A stretch of 64,000 nucleotides of DNA from Nocardia fluminea (GTDB taxonomy: Bacteria; Actinomycetota; Actinomycetes; Mycobacteriales; Mycobacteriaceae), in assembly GCF_002846365.1 (NCBI RefSeq), contig NZ_PJMW01000001.1, forward strand, positions 496,001 to 560,000, read 5' to 3'. Shown piece by piece: positions 32,413 to 40,572 of this stretch. Each line of letters opens with the position of its first letter. The first letter of the stretch is position 1. The notes beneath the pieces are model-generated. The model saw nothing but the letters and a program-made list of their open reading frames with translations, searched no databases and was not told where the DNA came from. Both the position numbers and the translations under genes were made by a program.

Positions 32413-33770
32413 ATGTCAGGGCACCGGCTGACAGGTATCCGCGCGGCGACCGCACTCGCCGATCTGGGACTCGCCGGATTCGCGGCAGGGGTGATCGCAC
32501 GGCGTCGCCGGATGATGGGCCTGCTGGAACGCACGCAACTGGACACGCGTGCGGTCCGCCGGTTGCGGGAGCTGCGACACGAGTTCGGCGCGGGCCCGGT
32601 GGAATTGGTCGTCCCCGGCCGCCGGGTGCTGGTGGTACTCGACCCCGCCGACGTCGGGCGGGTGCTGGACGAGGCACCGACACCGTTCCATCCCGCCAAT
32701 CGCGAGAAGCGGGCCGCACTCGGTCAGTTCCAGCCGCACGGCGTCCTCGTGTCGAGGGGAAAGTCCGCGAACAACGCCGGGCGGTGAACGAGGCCGCGCT
32801 GGACACCGGTCGACCGCTGCACCGATTGGCCGCGCCGTTCACCGAAGTCATCGCAGAGGAAGCAGACCAGCTACTCGCGGCCGCGACACGCGAGGGTCAC
32901 CTGGATGCCGCACGCTTCACCACCGCCTGGTGGCGGCTGGTGCGGCGTCTGACGCTGGGTCCCGCGGCACGCGACGACGACGAGATCACCGACCGACTGT
33001 GGAAACTGCGTTCGGCGGCCAACTGGTCCTTTCTGGCGCCCGAGCACCGCAAAGTGCGCGAGAAGTTCTTCGACGGTCTCTACGACTATGCCGACAGAGC
33101 GGACGAATACAGCCTGCTCGGCGCACTGCTCACCATCCCGTCGGCAGGCGCGACCGATCCCCTTGGACAGATCCCGCATTGGTTGTTCGCCTTCGATGCC
33201 GCCGGCATCGCGCTGACCCGAACGCTCGCGCTGCTGGCCGCCCATCCCGAACAGCTGGCCGCCGCGACCGGCGAAGCCCACCAGCACGACGGCACTGCCG
33301 TACTCCCCTACCTGCGTGCCTGTGTGCTCGAGTCGGTCCGGCTCTGGCCGACCACTCCGCTGATCTTGCGCGACACCACCGAGGACACCGTCTGGGGTGC
33401 CGGCGCGCAACGATTCACCGTCGACGCGGGAGCGGCGGTACTCGTCGCCGCGACCGCGTTTCACCGCGACGAGCGACTGCTTCCGTTCGCTCACGATTTC
33501 GTGCCCGAGATCTGGCTGGACGGTCGCGCGCAACGGTATCCGCAGCTGGTGCCCTTCAGCGCCGGGCCCGCCGCCTGCCCCGGCCGAGACCTCGTCCTCT
33601 TCGCCACCAGCACCCTGCTGGCGCAGATGCTCCGCAACGCCACCTTCGCCTTGCGGTCGGCCCACGACCTACGCCCGGACGCACCCCTACCGTTGACACT
33701 CAACAACTTCGGCCTCGACTTCACCGTTCGCGCGGCGGTCCACGACCACCGCGCGACGGCGGGCTCATAG
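32413..33770 (+). CDS. cytochrome P450, split by a -1 frame change at 32757-32763
   Basis: Two frames together encode one P450. Frame one runs from ATG 32413 (GGGAGG at 32403-32408) to TGA 32785; frame two continues to 33770 and holds the ExxR motif (VLESVRLWPT), and the heme loop FSAGPAACPG with its Cys. The I-helix region FDAAGIALTRT lacks the usual acid-Thr pair. Joining VLVSRGK to VREQRRAVNEAALD by a -1 shift restores a normal P450 N-terminal domain. The joint is a canonical slippery heptamer, G GGA AAG. Either the ribosome shifts here, or one G of a G-run was lost (mutation or sequencing error). A second possible start for the downstream part is GTG 32784. Confidence 0.8.
32757..32763 (+). 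other. candidate -1 ribosomal slippery heptamer G GGA AAG
   Basis: In the upstream reading frame the codons are AGG GGA AAG, so bases 32757-32763 read X XXY YYZ (G GGA AAG), the standard bacterial -1 slippage pattern. Slipping back one base leads straight into GTC CGC GAA, the frame encoding the rest of the P450; without slippage translation stops at 32785-32787. I cannot compute whether a stimulatory hairpin follows. Confidence 0.5.
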
Positions 33771-33992
33771 CGAGAACAAGATCGCCACCGCACCGGCGAC
33801 GAACAGCGCCACGATCAGCACAGTCACCGCCACCGCGGCCACGCCGGTCGGCGGGAATCGGTGCCGGGTCCGGGGCTCCGGCGCCGACAAGCCCGAAATC
33901 TGCCCCGACTCCGGCGGCGTCGAGCCGGGCGGCACCCCACCGCCCGCCTCCAGATCCGGGGTTCGAGTGGGATCAGGATCCATAGAAGCCAT
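33765..33992 (-). CDS. DUF6480-type small membrane protein
   Basis: A 75-residue protein: a Pro/Gly-rich N-terminus (DPDPTRTPDLEAGGGVPPGSTPP, with similar later SGLSAPEP) followed by one C-terminal hydrophobic helix (VAAVAVTVLIVALFVAGAVAIL). This is the pattern I know from DUF6480, a small actinobacterial family of unknown function. The ATG at 33992 has AGGAGG eight bases upstream; a second ATG at 33983 is possible. Its stop overlaps the end of the P450 gene by six bases (convergent). Confidence 0.75.
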   Translation of the reverse strand: MASMDPDPTRTPDLEAGGGVPPGSTPPESGQISGLSAPEPRTRHRFPPTGVAAVAVTVLIVALFVAGAVAILFSL

Positions 33993-34068
33993 AGCTCTAC
34001 CTCCTCCCTCTCCGCTCTACCCGCCCGCACGCCACTCAATCACCGCACACACGATGCCGGCGGCGAAC

Positions 34069-36492
34069 TCAGTCCCACTCGACAGCGGTGCCCCGGGGAC
34101 CTCCCCGAGTGGCCGCGACCCCCGCATCGACCGGCGCCGAGGCACCGAGCGTCGGGGCCGGGGCGGGGCCTTCGCCAGAGCTGATCCGGTCTATGCGGGC
34201 GGCGGCCAGCTTGAAAATCGGCTGTTTGGACGACGGGTCCCATTCCGTCATGGTGAGCTCGTTCGCCGCCCGATCGTGGGCTGTCGACTCCACGTCCCAG
34301 TAGCCGAAATGGAAGGGAAGGAAGACGACTCCGGGCCGGATGCCGCTGACTCGGGCCCGAGCGCGCACCGAGCCTCGCCGGGTCGTCACCTCCACGAGGT
34401 CGCCCTCACCGATCGCGCGGCTCCGCGCGTCCGAGGCGGAGACCTCGAGCCACACGTCCGGAGCCGCGGCGTTCAACGGCGCGGATCGGGCGGTCTTCGT
34501 ACGGGTATGGAAGTGGTAGAGAGTGCGCCCGGTGATCAGGGCGAGCGGGAAACTGTCATCGGGGGCTTCGGGAGCGCGCGCATAGTGCGCGGCTTTGATC
34601 ATCGCCTTGGCGTCCGGGTTGTATGCCCGGTAATCGGCCGCGCTGGTCGGAGTTCCGGTGGCCAGGTCCTTGCCGTAGGACTCGCAGTAGTCCGGGTCAC
34701 TCCAGAACCGGCCGTCGGCATAGAGGCGTTCGGTGCCCTCGGGGCGATCCCCGGGACAAGGCCATTGGATGCCGGAGCCCGCGGCCAGCGCGGCGTAGGT
34801 GAGGCCGGTGTAATCGCACGGGCGACCAGCCGAGCACTGTTTCCACGCATCGAAGGCCGAACTCGGGTCGCTCCACGTCACCAGCGGTAGGTCATCCCGG
34901 TCACGGAAGTCCATCCGCCGGGCGTAATCCAGAAAGATGTCGAGGTCTGCCCGTCCGTCCCCTGGCGGATCGACAGCTTTCGCCGACAGATGGACGGTGC
35001 GATCGGCATTGGTGAAACATCCGGTCTTCTCGCCCCAGCCGGCCGCGGGCAACACCACATCCGCCAGCTCGGCCGTCTCGGTCCGAAACATGTCCTGCAC
35101 GACCAGGAACAAGCCCTCGCGACGGAGCACGGAACGGATTCGCGCCAACTCCGGTAACGAGACGGCCGGATTCGTCGCGCTCACCCACAACATCCGCAGC
35201 GTCCCCTGCTCCGCGCAGCGGATCATCTGCATGATGTCGGTGGGTGGACCGTCGTGATCGATGCGGTCGGGCTCGACGTTCCACACTCTCGCCAATTGCT
35301 CGAGATGTGCGCGATTGGCCCAGTTCCGGAACCCCGCTACGTCGCCATCGGCGCCGCATTCCCGGGTGTTCTGCGCCGTGGGTTGACCGTTCATCTGCAG
35401 CACCCCGCACCCCGGCCTGCCGAGCATTCCCCGGATGAGCTGGAGATTGTTGACCTGGACGGCCGCCGCGGTGGCCTGATGGGATTGGTAGAAGCCTTGC
35501 AACACGGTGGAGAGCAACCGGCGAGCGCCCGCGAGGATTCTGCCCGCGGCGCGGATGTCGTCCGCGGCGATCCCGCACAGTGGCGCGACTGTTTCCGGCG
35601 GGTATTCGGCGACCACGGCACGCAGGTCGTCGAAACCCACTGTGTGGTCGGCGATGAAGTCGTGGTCGAGCCCGTCGCGGGCGATCACCTCGTGGAGCAG
35701 CGCGTTCATCAACGCGAGGTTGGTGCCGGGCAGCGGAGCGAGGTGGACGGTCGCGCGCTCGGCGACTTCGGTCCGGCGTGGATCGACGCAGATGATCTCG
35801 GGTGGGTTCGGCCCGGCCAGCCGATCGAGCATCCTCGCCCACAGCACGCTCTGGGTTTCGGCGACGTTGTGGCCGAACAGTGCGATCACGTCCGCGTGAT
35901 CGACGTCGGTGTACGAACCGGGCTGCCCGTCACAGCCGAAGGATTGTTTCAGCGCCTCGGCCGCGGTGGCCGTGCACAATCGGGTGTTGCCGTCGAGGTG
36001 ATTTGTCCCGATCCCCGCTCGGGCTATCACGCCGAGGGTGTAGTACTCCTCGAGGAACAGCTGGCCGGACGTGTAGAACCCGATCGTCGAGGGGCCTTCG
36101 GTACGCAACAGCGTCTTACTGTGCTCCACTATTCGGTCCATCGCGGTGTCCCAGTCGGTGACGACCAGCTTTCCGCCGCGCCGGATCATCGGCTGGGTCA
36201 ACCGGTCGGTCGCATTGTTGGCCTGCCACCCGAAGAGATCCTTCGGGTCCAATCTGCCCCGGTTGACCCGGTCCGCGGTTCGGCCGCGAACGCCGACGAT
36301 CCGCCCGTCAGCGACTGCGATATCGAGGGCGTCGCCGTTGGAGTGCAGCACGGACGCCGAGGGCACCCACCGCTGGACCGCGTCGGGTTCCACGCCGTCG
36401 AGAAACATGTCGGTCCGCGCGGGCCAGGATTCTCCGGGACCGTACGGAGTCCGCGTCCCCCAGGGCTCAGCTATCCGATCTCGTTGCCGCAC
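34069..36492 (-). CDS. molybdopterin oxidoreductase lacking all iron-sulfur ligands
   Basis: An 807-residue member of the DMSO-reductase superfamily, close to assimilatory nitrate reductase/formate dehydrogenase catalytic subunits. The Mo ligand Cys173 (NTRLCTAT) and the bis-MGD blocks (GQPGSYTDVDHADVIALFG, CVDPRRTE, ADVVLPAAGWGEKTG, LITGRTLYHFHTRTKT) are present. The N-terminal [4Fe-4S] site is not: where relatives have C-x2-C-x3-C and a later C-P-K, this protein has Ser47, His50, Asp54 and Asp82. Codons CAC and GAC need multiple changes from Cys codons, so error is unlikely. The GTG at 36492 lies nine bases after a SigF-type -10 motif, without ribosome site. Reaction unknown. Confidence 0.85.
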   Translation of the reverse strand: MRQRDRIAEPWGTRTPYGPGESWPARTDMFLDGVEPDAVQRWVPSASVLHSNGDALDIAVADGRIVGVRGRTADRVNRGRLDPKDLFGWQANNATDRLTQPMIRRGGKLVVTDWDTAMDRIVEHSKTLLRTEGPSTIGFYTSGQLFLEEYYTLGVIARAGIGTNHLDGNTRLCTATAAEALKQSFGCDGQPGSYTDVDHADVIALFGHNVAETQSVLWARMLDRLAGPNPPEIICVDPRRTEVAERATVHLAPLPGTNLALMNALLHEVIARDGLDHDFIADHTVGFDDLRAVVAEYPPETVAPLCGIAADDIRAAGRILAGARRLLSTVLQGFYQSHQATAAAVQVNNLQLIRGMLGRPGCGVLQMNGQPTAQNTRECGADGDVAGFRNWANRAHLEQLARVWNVEPDRIDHDGPPTDIMQMIRCAEQGTLRMLWVSATNPAVSLPELARIRSVLRREGLFLVVQDMFRTETAELADVVLPAAGWGEKTGCFTNADRTVHLSAKAVDPPGDGRADLDIFLDYARRMDFRDRDDLPLVTWSDPSSAFDAWKQCSAGRPCDYTGLTYAALAAGSGIQWPCPGDRPEGTERLYADGRFWSDPDYCESYGKDLATGTPTSAADYRAYNPDAKAMIKAAHYARAPEAPDDSFPLALITGRTLYHFHTRTKTARSAPLNAAAPDVWLEVSASDARSRAIGEGDLVEVTTRRGSVRARARVSGIRPGVVFLPFHFGYWDVESTAHDRAANELTMTEWDPSSKQPIFKLAAARIDRISSGEGPAPAPTLGASAPVDAGVAATRGGPRGTAVEWD

Positions 36493-36501
36493 AGTCGCGA
36501 G

Positions 36502-36525
36502 TTACCCGGACGAGTCGACACCAAC
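36502..36525 (-). promoter_or_regulatory. SigF-type promoter-like motif, GTTG-N14-GGGTAA
   Basis: Minus strand: GTTG (36525-36522), 14 bases, GGGTAA (36507-36502). The GTG start of the molybdopterin gene comes nine bases later, the same distance as at 30462-30472, suggesting a leaderless transcript. Confidence 0.55.
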
Positions 36526-36565
36526 CATGGTGGGAACGCGCGCTGTCGGGACGCCGATGTCGTGG

Positions 36566-36949
36566 TCAGAGCCGCGCGAGCAGCAGGGCGACACAACCGA
36601 TGAGCGGCGGTACCAGCTGGATCAGGGCCGGACGTGCCTTGTCCGGTGAGGACGCGAGCAGCACCACGCCGGCCGCCACCATCGAACCTGCCCCGGCCAG
36701 CACGAGGGCCAGCCCGATTCCCTTGTCGCCGAACGCGGTGAACCCCATCCCGATCGCTGCCACCACTGCCAGGAAGAGGTTGTAGAACCCTTGATTGAAG
36801 GCCATCTCCTTGGTGGCTTCCGCCTGCGCGGCCGACATGCCGAAGGTCGCTCGCGTCCGAGCCGCCGTCCATTGCAGTGACTCCATGACGAAGATGTAGC
36901 CGTGCAGCAGCACAGCGACTCCGGTGAAGATCAATCCGATCGCGGTCAT
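36566..36949 (-). CDS. DUF1304 membrane protein
   Basis: A 127-residue, four-helix membrane protein matching DUF1304: LIFTGVAVLLHGYIFVMESLQW at the start, NQGFYNLFLAVVAAIG in the middle and a C-terminal helix LIQLVPPLIGCVALLLA. Function is unknown for the family. Its ATG overlaps the stop of the small secreted-protein gene upstream (ATGA), so the two are co-translated. There is a gap of about 70 bases before the molybdopterin gene, which has its own promoter-like motif. Confidence 0.88.
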   Translation of the reverse strand: MTAIGLIFTGVAVLLHGYIFVMESLQWTAARTRATFGMSAAQAEATKEMAFNQGFYNLFLAVVAAIGMGFTAFGDKGIGLALVLAGAGSMVAAGVVLLASSPDKARPALIQLVPPLIGCVALLLARL

Positions 36950-37200
36950 CGATCCGCCTCGCCGGGCGTGCCCGCTTGGCCTTTGCCCTTTCCTTTACCG
37001 CCGGCGTCGCTCTCAGGCTTGCCGCCTTCATCGCCGGCAACGTCGACGGGGCGTTCGCCGGTCTGCGCGATCGCGGCGCCCGCGGCGTGTCGCAGCTGTG
37101 CCGGGGCGAGTGCTCGGGGCTGGGCGGCCGCTGTTCCGGCTGCCAGGAACGCGATGATGACGCCGGTTGTCACGGCGGACGCGATTGTGCGAATCGACAA
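36946..37200 (-). CDS. small secreted protein with Gly/Lys-rich tail, TTG start
   Basis: An 84-residue protein with a clear signal peptide (TIASAVTTGVIIAFLAAGTAAA, probable cut after Ala-Gln-Pro region) and a mature part ending in GGKGKGKGQ. I do not recognise a family. The start is TTG at 37200, supported by AAGGGGAT a few bases upstream; no ATG or GTG fits. It overlaps the DUF1304 gene by four bases. The mature peptide is only about 55 residues and may be unstructured. Confidence 0.68.
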   Translation of the reverse strand: MSIRTIASAVTTGVIIAFLAAGTAAAQPRALAPAQLRHAAGAAIAQTGERPVDVAGDEGGKPESDAGGKGKGKGQAGTPGEADR

Positions 37201-37359
37201 CGTGCATCCCCTTCTCGTCTCGGAAGTGGTACGTCGGTGGTGAACCGATCCAGCCTATAGGCGGCAACGTCTCGTGCGGCCGATCGCCGCCCGGCACCCA
37301 TCCACGTGTCCGCGCGCAGCGAAGTCCGTGGCGATCGCGCACCGATAGTGGGAGGTTCT

Positions 37360-37947
37360 GTGAACAGCGAACTCGAGGAGATCGCCCTCGCGAGCACGGT
37401 GAAAGCCGGGCACCGCGCATTGCGGGTGCAGGTCGGCAATCCGCGCCAGGACCACGCGACGCAGGGCTGGCGGTGCACCTACCGTGTTCTCGGCGAGCCT
37501 GTGCGCAGGGCTCACGGCCCGGATCGGCTGGCCGCCATCTACGCCGCGCTGGTCGAGATCTCGCATGCCGCGGTGCTCGCGGCGGCGTCGGGCCGCCCCG
37601 CCGACTCCGACCGGGCGCGAGAATCCGCGGATCTTCGCCTGACGGCGGGCGCAGAGCCCGTATCCGCCGCGCAGACCCGCGAGTTCGGCCCGCCCCTGGC
37701 GGCCAAGGCCGTGCACACCGCCGGGGGTCCCGTGGTGATCACGCTCGGACGACCCCGCCAGGACCCCGATCGTCCGCACACGTTCCTCTGCCCTTTCCGG
37801 ATCGACGATCGCACCGAAGCTTTCGGGCAGGGTATCGACGAAGTGCGCGCGGTGATCTCGGCGGTCCGGGGTGTGGGTTCCATCCTGGGCATTCCGCTGG
37901 ACTGGCCGGTGCCCGACACCGCCGATCGACGCGGGGAAGGACGCTGA
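37360..37947 (+). CDS. tandem-duplicated DUF6968-like protein
   Basis: A 195-residue soluble protein made of two related halves. Half one has LRVQVGNPRQDHATQGWRCTYRV and IYAALVEIS; half two has VVITLGRPRQDPDRPHTFLCPFRI and the matching GIDEVRAVISAV. The shared pattern (V-x-x-G-x-PRQD...W/F-x-C-x-Y/F-R) is that of DUF6968, normally one copy per protein, though I am only moderately sure of the name. The GTG at 37360 has GGAGG at 37351-37355. Function unknown. Confidence 0.72.
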   Translation: MNSELEEIALASTVKAGHRALRVQVGNPRQDHATQGWRCTYRVLGEPVRRAHGPDRLAAIYAALVEISHAAVLAAASGRPADSDRARESADLRLTAGAEPVSAAQTREFGPPLAAKAVHTAGGPVVITLGRPRQDPDRPHTFLCPFRIDDRTEAFGQGIDEVRAVISAVRGVGSILGIPLDWPVPDTADRRGEGR

Positions 37948-38040
37948 CCTGCAAAGCAGCGGCTATGCGTTATCGTCGGCTGTCGATGACCGAGCCGGCT
38001 GTCCGGCCATCCGTGCTGACCTGACGATCTGGGAGGAATC

Positions 38041-38607
38041 GTGGACATCACCCAGCTGATCCTTGATGACCATCACGAGCAGCGCCGCCTGTTCGCGATC
38101 CTGGAACAGATCGACCGCAGCGACACCGATGCGCTGTCGTCGATCTGGGACAGGCTCGCGGCGTTTCTCGAGCTGCACGCGCAGGCCGAAGAGGAGATCT
38201 TCTACCCCGCGTTGCTGGAAACGGGTATCGCGGCCCAGCGCACGAGCGCGGTGGAGGACGAGACGCTCGATGCGATCCACGATCACAACGAGATCAGGGA
38301 CGCGGTGGCCGATGTCGCGCGTCACCGAGTCGGCAGCGATGACTGGTATGCCGCCGTCGCGGCCGCCAACCTCGCCAACAGCGACCACATGGCCGAGGAA
38401 GAACGCGAAGGCCTCACCGAATTCCGCCGCTTGGCCGCGGTATCACAACGGCATCGACTCGCTGTCACCTTCGCCGCCTACGAGGCGCGCCAATACGCCG
38501 GTGTGCGCCCGGTCGACAAGGACCCCGACAGTTATGTCCGCGCCGTGGAGAAGCGGGAGGTGCCGGCGAACGGATCGCTGGCCGTGGGCAGTCTGAAACA
38601 GGACTGA
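38041..38607 (+). CDS. hemerythrin HHE-domain protein
   Basis: A 188-residue hemerythrin-like protein. The di-iron ligands are visible as LDDHHEQRRLF, LHAQAEEEIFYPAL, IHDHNEIRDAV and SDHMAEEEREGL, in the order of the HHE domain (about residues 1-135). Such actinobacterial proteins bind O2 or NO, or act in redox sensing; mycobacterial members affect SigF-dependent gene expression. The GTG at 38041 has GGGAGGA just upstream. It is 87 bases before the sigma factor gene on the same strand, which may be meaningful. Confidence 0.9.
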   Translation: MDITQLILDDHHEQRRLFAILEQIDRSDTDALSSIWDRLAAFLELHAQAEEEIFYPALLETGIAAQRTSAVEDETLDAIHDHNEIRDAVADVARHRVGSDDWYAAVAAANLANSDHMAEEEREGLTEFRRLAAVSQRHRLAVTFAAYEARQYAGVRPVDKDPDSYVRAVEKREVPANGSLAVGSLKQD

Positions 38608-38694
38608 TCGAAGAGTCGTCGAGTCGGGCATAGCCGGGATGCCGGTGGGTACACCGAAGATATCCAGCTCCGCCCGGAAGCGAGGCACGCGGCG

Positions 38695-39540
38695 ATGACA
38701 GTGGAAGGTACGGCACTCGAGAGCACGTCGGCCCGGCGATCCCATTCGCCGGGAGACAGCTACGACAACATCGAGCCCTGGTTCGAGAAACTGCGAACGC
38801 TGTCCCCCTGCGACGAACACTACGACGACGTCCGCGCCGAGGTGATCCGGCTGTCCCTGCCACTGGCCGACCACATCGCGCGCAAGTTCGTCGGTCGCGG
38901 TGAACTCTTCGATGATCTCGAGCAGACAGCCCGCGTCGGGCTCCTGCTCGCCGTCGACCGGTTCGATGTCTCCCGCGGCAGCAGCTTTCTGTCCTACGCG
39001 GTGCCCACCATCATGGGCGAGGTACGCAGGCACTTCCGTGATCGCACGTGGGCGGTGCACGTTCCGCGCCGCCTCAAGGAACTCCAGGTGCGGATCGGTC
39101 CGGCCACCGAGGAACTGTCCCAGCGGCTGGGGCGGGTGCCCAACGCGCACGAACTCGCCGCCGAGCTCGGTGTCGACCTGGTCGAGGTCACCCGCACACT
39201 CGTCGCGAGCAACGGATATCAGGCCAACTCGATCGACGCTGTCAGCGATGACGATCGCGACACCCCGACCCAGCCGATCACCGAATCCCTCGGCGCGGAC
39301 GAGCCCTGCTACCAGCTCACCGAGGACGCGATCGCGGTACGCCCGTTGATCGCCGCACTGCCCGAAGAGGAACGCCAGGTCTTGATCATGCGGTTCTTCG
39401 AGAATCTGACCCAGAGTGAGATCGCCGAGCGCATCGGCGTCTCCCAGATGCAGATATCGCGGATCCTCGCCCGTACCTTGACCTCGCTTCGGGAACAAGC
39501 GCTGGCCGAACGCGCACCCGCCCGGGAAATCGGCGTCTGA
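38695..39540 (+). CDS. sigF: SigF/SigB-family sigma factor
   Basis: A 281-residue sigma-70 protein of the SigB/SigF/SigG stress and sporulation class. Region 2 (LPLADHIARKFVGRGELFDDLEQTARVGLL, FLSYAVPTIMGEVRRHFRDRTW), region 3 (RRLKELQV, EELSQRLGRVPNAHELA) and region 4 (LPEEERQVLIMRFFENLTQSEIAERIGVSQMQISRILA) are complete. The usual neighbouring anti-sigma kinase (UsfX/RsbW) is missing here. The ATG at 38695 has a weak ribosome site; a longer or shorter start is possible. Promoter-like motifs of the SigF type are concentrated in the 15 kb around it. Confidence 0.85.
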   Translation: MTVEGTALESTSARRSHSPGDSYDNIEPWFEKLRTLSPCDEHYDDVRAEVIRLSLPLADHIARKFVGRGELFDDLEQTARVGLLLAVDRFDVSRGSSFLSYAVPTIMGEVRRHFRDRTWAVHVPRRLKELQVRIGPATEELSQRLGRVPNAHELAAELGVDLVEVTRTLVASNGYQANSIDAVSDDDRDTPTQPITESLGADEPCYQLTEDAIAVRPLIAALPEEERQVLIMRFFENLTQSEIAERIGVSQMQISRILARTLTSLREQALAERAPAREIGV

Positions 39541-39544
39541 GGAC

Positions 39545-40081
39545 TCAGTGCGGGTCGTCTTCTTCCAGACCCGGCTGCTGGTCGTCCGGGGCGTCGGGCG
39601 GTGATCGGCGCCGTGCGAGCCAGGGGCGAACCAACCAGGTCCCGATGAACAGCGCGCCGAAAAACACCCCCGCCGCGACCGCCGCCGCGGTGCCCGCCAC
39701 AACATCGAAGAGCAGTACGGCCACGCCGACCATCGCGACGCCGAGCAGTGTCACCCCGGTGAGTGCGAGTTGGTTCGACGCCGAGACCAGCCATGCGAGC
39801 TGATGCCGGCGAAACAGCAGCCGATGCGCGGCCACGGGCGCGACCAGCAGCGCGGTCGCGCAGATCGACGCGGTGAGAACGACCAGGTACAGCACCCGCA
39901 TCGACGTGCTCAACGATTCGAATCGGGGCTGGAACGGCAGCACCATCAGAAAGCCGGTGAGCAGTTGCACGCCGGTCTGTACGACGCGCAGTTCCTGTAG
40001 CAGTGATGCCCAGTTGCGGTCGAGTCGCTGGACCTCGGTCTCGCCACGGACGCGCAGATTCCAGGAAGAGTCATCCATCAT
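39545..40081 (-). CDS. DUF6328 membrane protein
   Basis: A 178-residue membrane protein. The entry ETEVQRLDRNWASLLQELRVVQTGVQ and the following LLTGFLMVLPFQPRF are signatures of DUF6328, an actinobacterial family of unknown function with four helices, and PVAAHRLLFRRHQLAWLV also fits. The ATG at 40081 (or 40078) has AGGAGGG. A SigF-type motif lies about 45 bases upstream. It converges with the sigF gene, four bases from its stop. Confidence 0.87.
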   Translation of the reverse strand: MMDDSSWNLRVRGETEVQRLDRNWASLLQELRVVQTGVQLLTGFLMVLPFQPRFESLSTSMRVLYLVVLTASICATALLVAPVAAHRLLFRRHQLAWLVSASNQLALTGVTLLGVAMVGVAVLLFDVVAGTAAAVAAGVFFGALFIGTWLVRPWLARRRSPPDAPDDQQPGLEEDDPH

Positions 40082-40125
40082 CAGGCCCTCCTGTCTCAGC
40101 GCCCCGGCTACGGGTCATTACCGCA

Positions 40126-40149
40126 ATACCCGCTTCGAGCGGCCACAAC
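40126..40149 (-). promoter_or_regulatory. SigF-type promoter-like motif, GTTG-N14-GGGTAT
   Basis: Minus strand: GTTG (40149-40146), 14 bases, GGGTAT (40131-40126), upstream of the DUF6328 gene. Confidence 0.5.
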
Positions 40150-40258
40150 CCGGCGCACATCGTTGTGTACGCGGGGACGCCGCTGGGGCGATGGACCGCA
40201 CCGAGGTTACGACCTCGCCCGCTGTCTGAGCCCGTCGCCATAGCGGCGGCAATCGGGC

Positions 40259-40283
40259 GATTCGGTGCCGGAGGACCGGGTAA
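40259..40283 (+). promoter_or_regulatory. SigF-type promoter-like motif, GATT-N15-GGGTAA
   Basis: GATT at 40259-40262 and GGGTAA at 40278-40283, upstream of the metallothionein-like gene. Surrounding bases are almost the same as at 28537-28561, including the downstream GATGTGACCGA. Confidence 0.6.
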
Positions 40284-40315
40284 GTGCCGGATGTGACCGA
40301 CGAGAGGGGATCACC

Positions 40316-40549
40316 ATGACAGTCTGCGAAACCTGCGGCAACGACTACGACCGGGCGTTCACCGTCAGCCGCGACGGCGAGAGCTGGACCTTCGACAGCA
40401 TCGAATGCGCCGCCTCGAAACTCGCGCCGCACTGCGCGCAGTGTGGATGCCGAGTGCTCGGCCACGGACTGGAGCAGGAGGGGACGGTGTACTGCTGCGC
40501 CCACTGCGCCCGCCGGGCAGGTCATGACGCGCTGGTCGACAGCGCCTGA
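40316..40549 (+). CDS. metallothionein-like Cys-rich protein
   Basis: A 77-residue protein with about ten Cys and several His: MTVCETCGNDYDRAF, FDSIECAASKLAPHCAQCGC, GHGLEQEGTVYCCAHCA. The pattern matches small proteins annotated as prokaryotic metallothionein in actinobacteria, probably binding Zn in a treble-clef-like fold. The ATG at 40316 has GAGAGGGGA upstream. The SigF-type motif is about 33 bases upstream. The DUF4383 gene follows 23 bases later on the same strand and probably shares the transcript. Confidence 0.83.
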   Translation: MTVCETCGNDYDRAFTVSRDGESWTFDSIECAASKLAPHCAQCGCRVLGHGLEQEGTVYCCAHCARRAGHDALVDSA

Positions 40550-40572
40550 AAATCCGACGAAAGGGGAATGCC

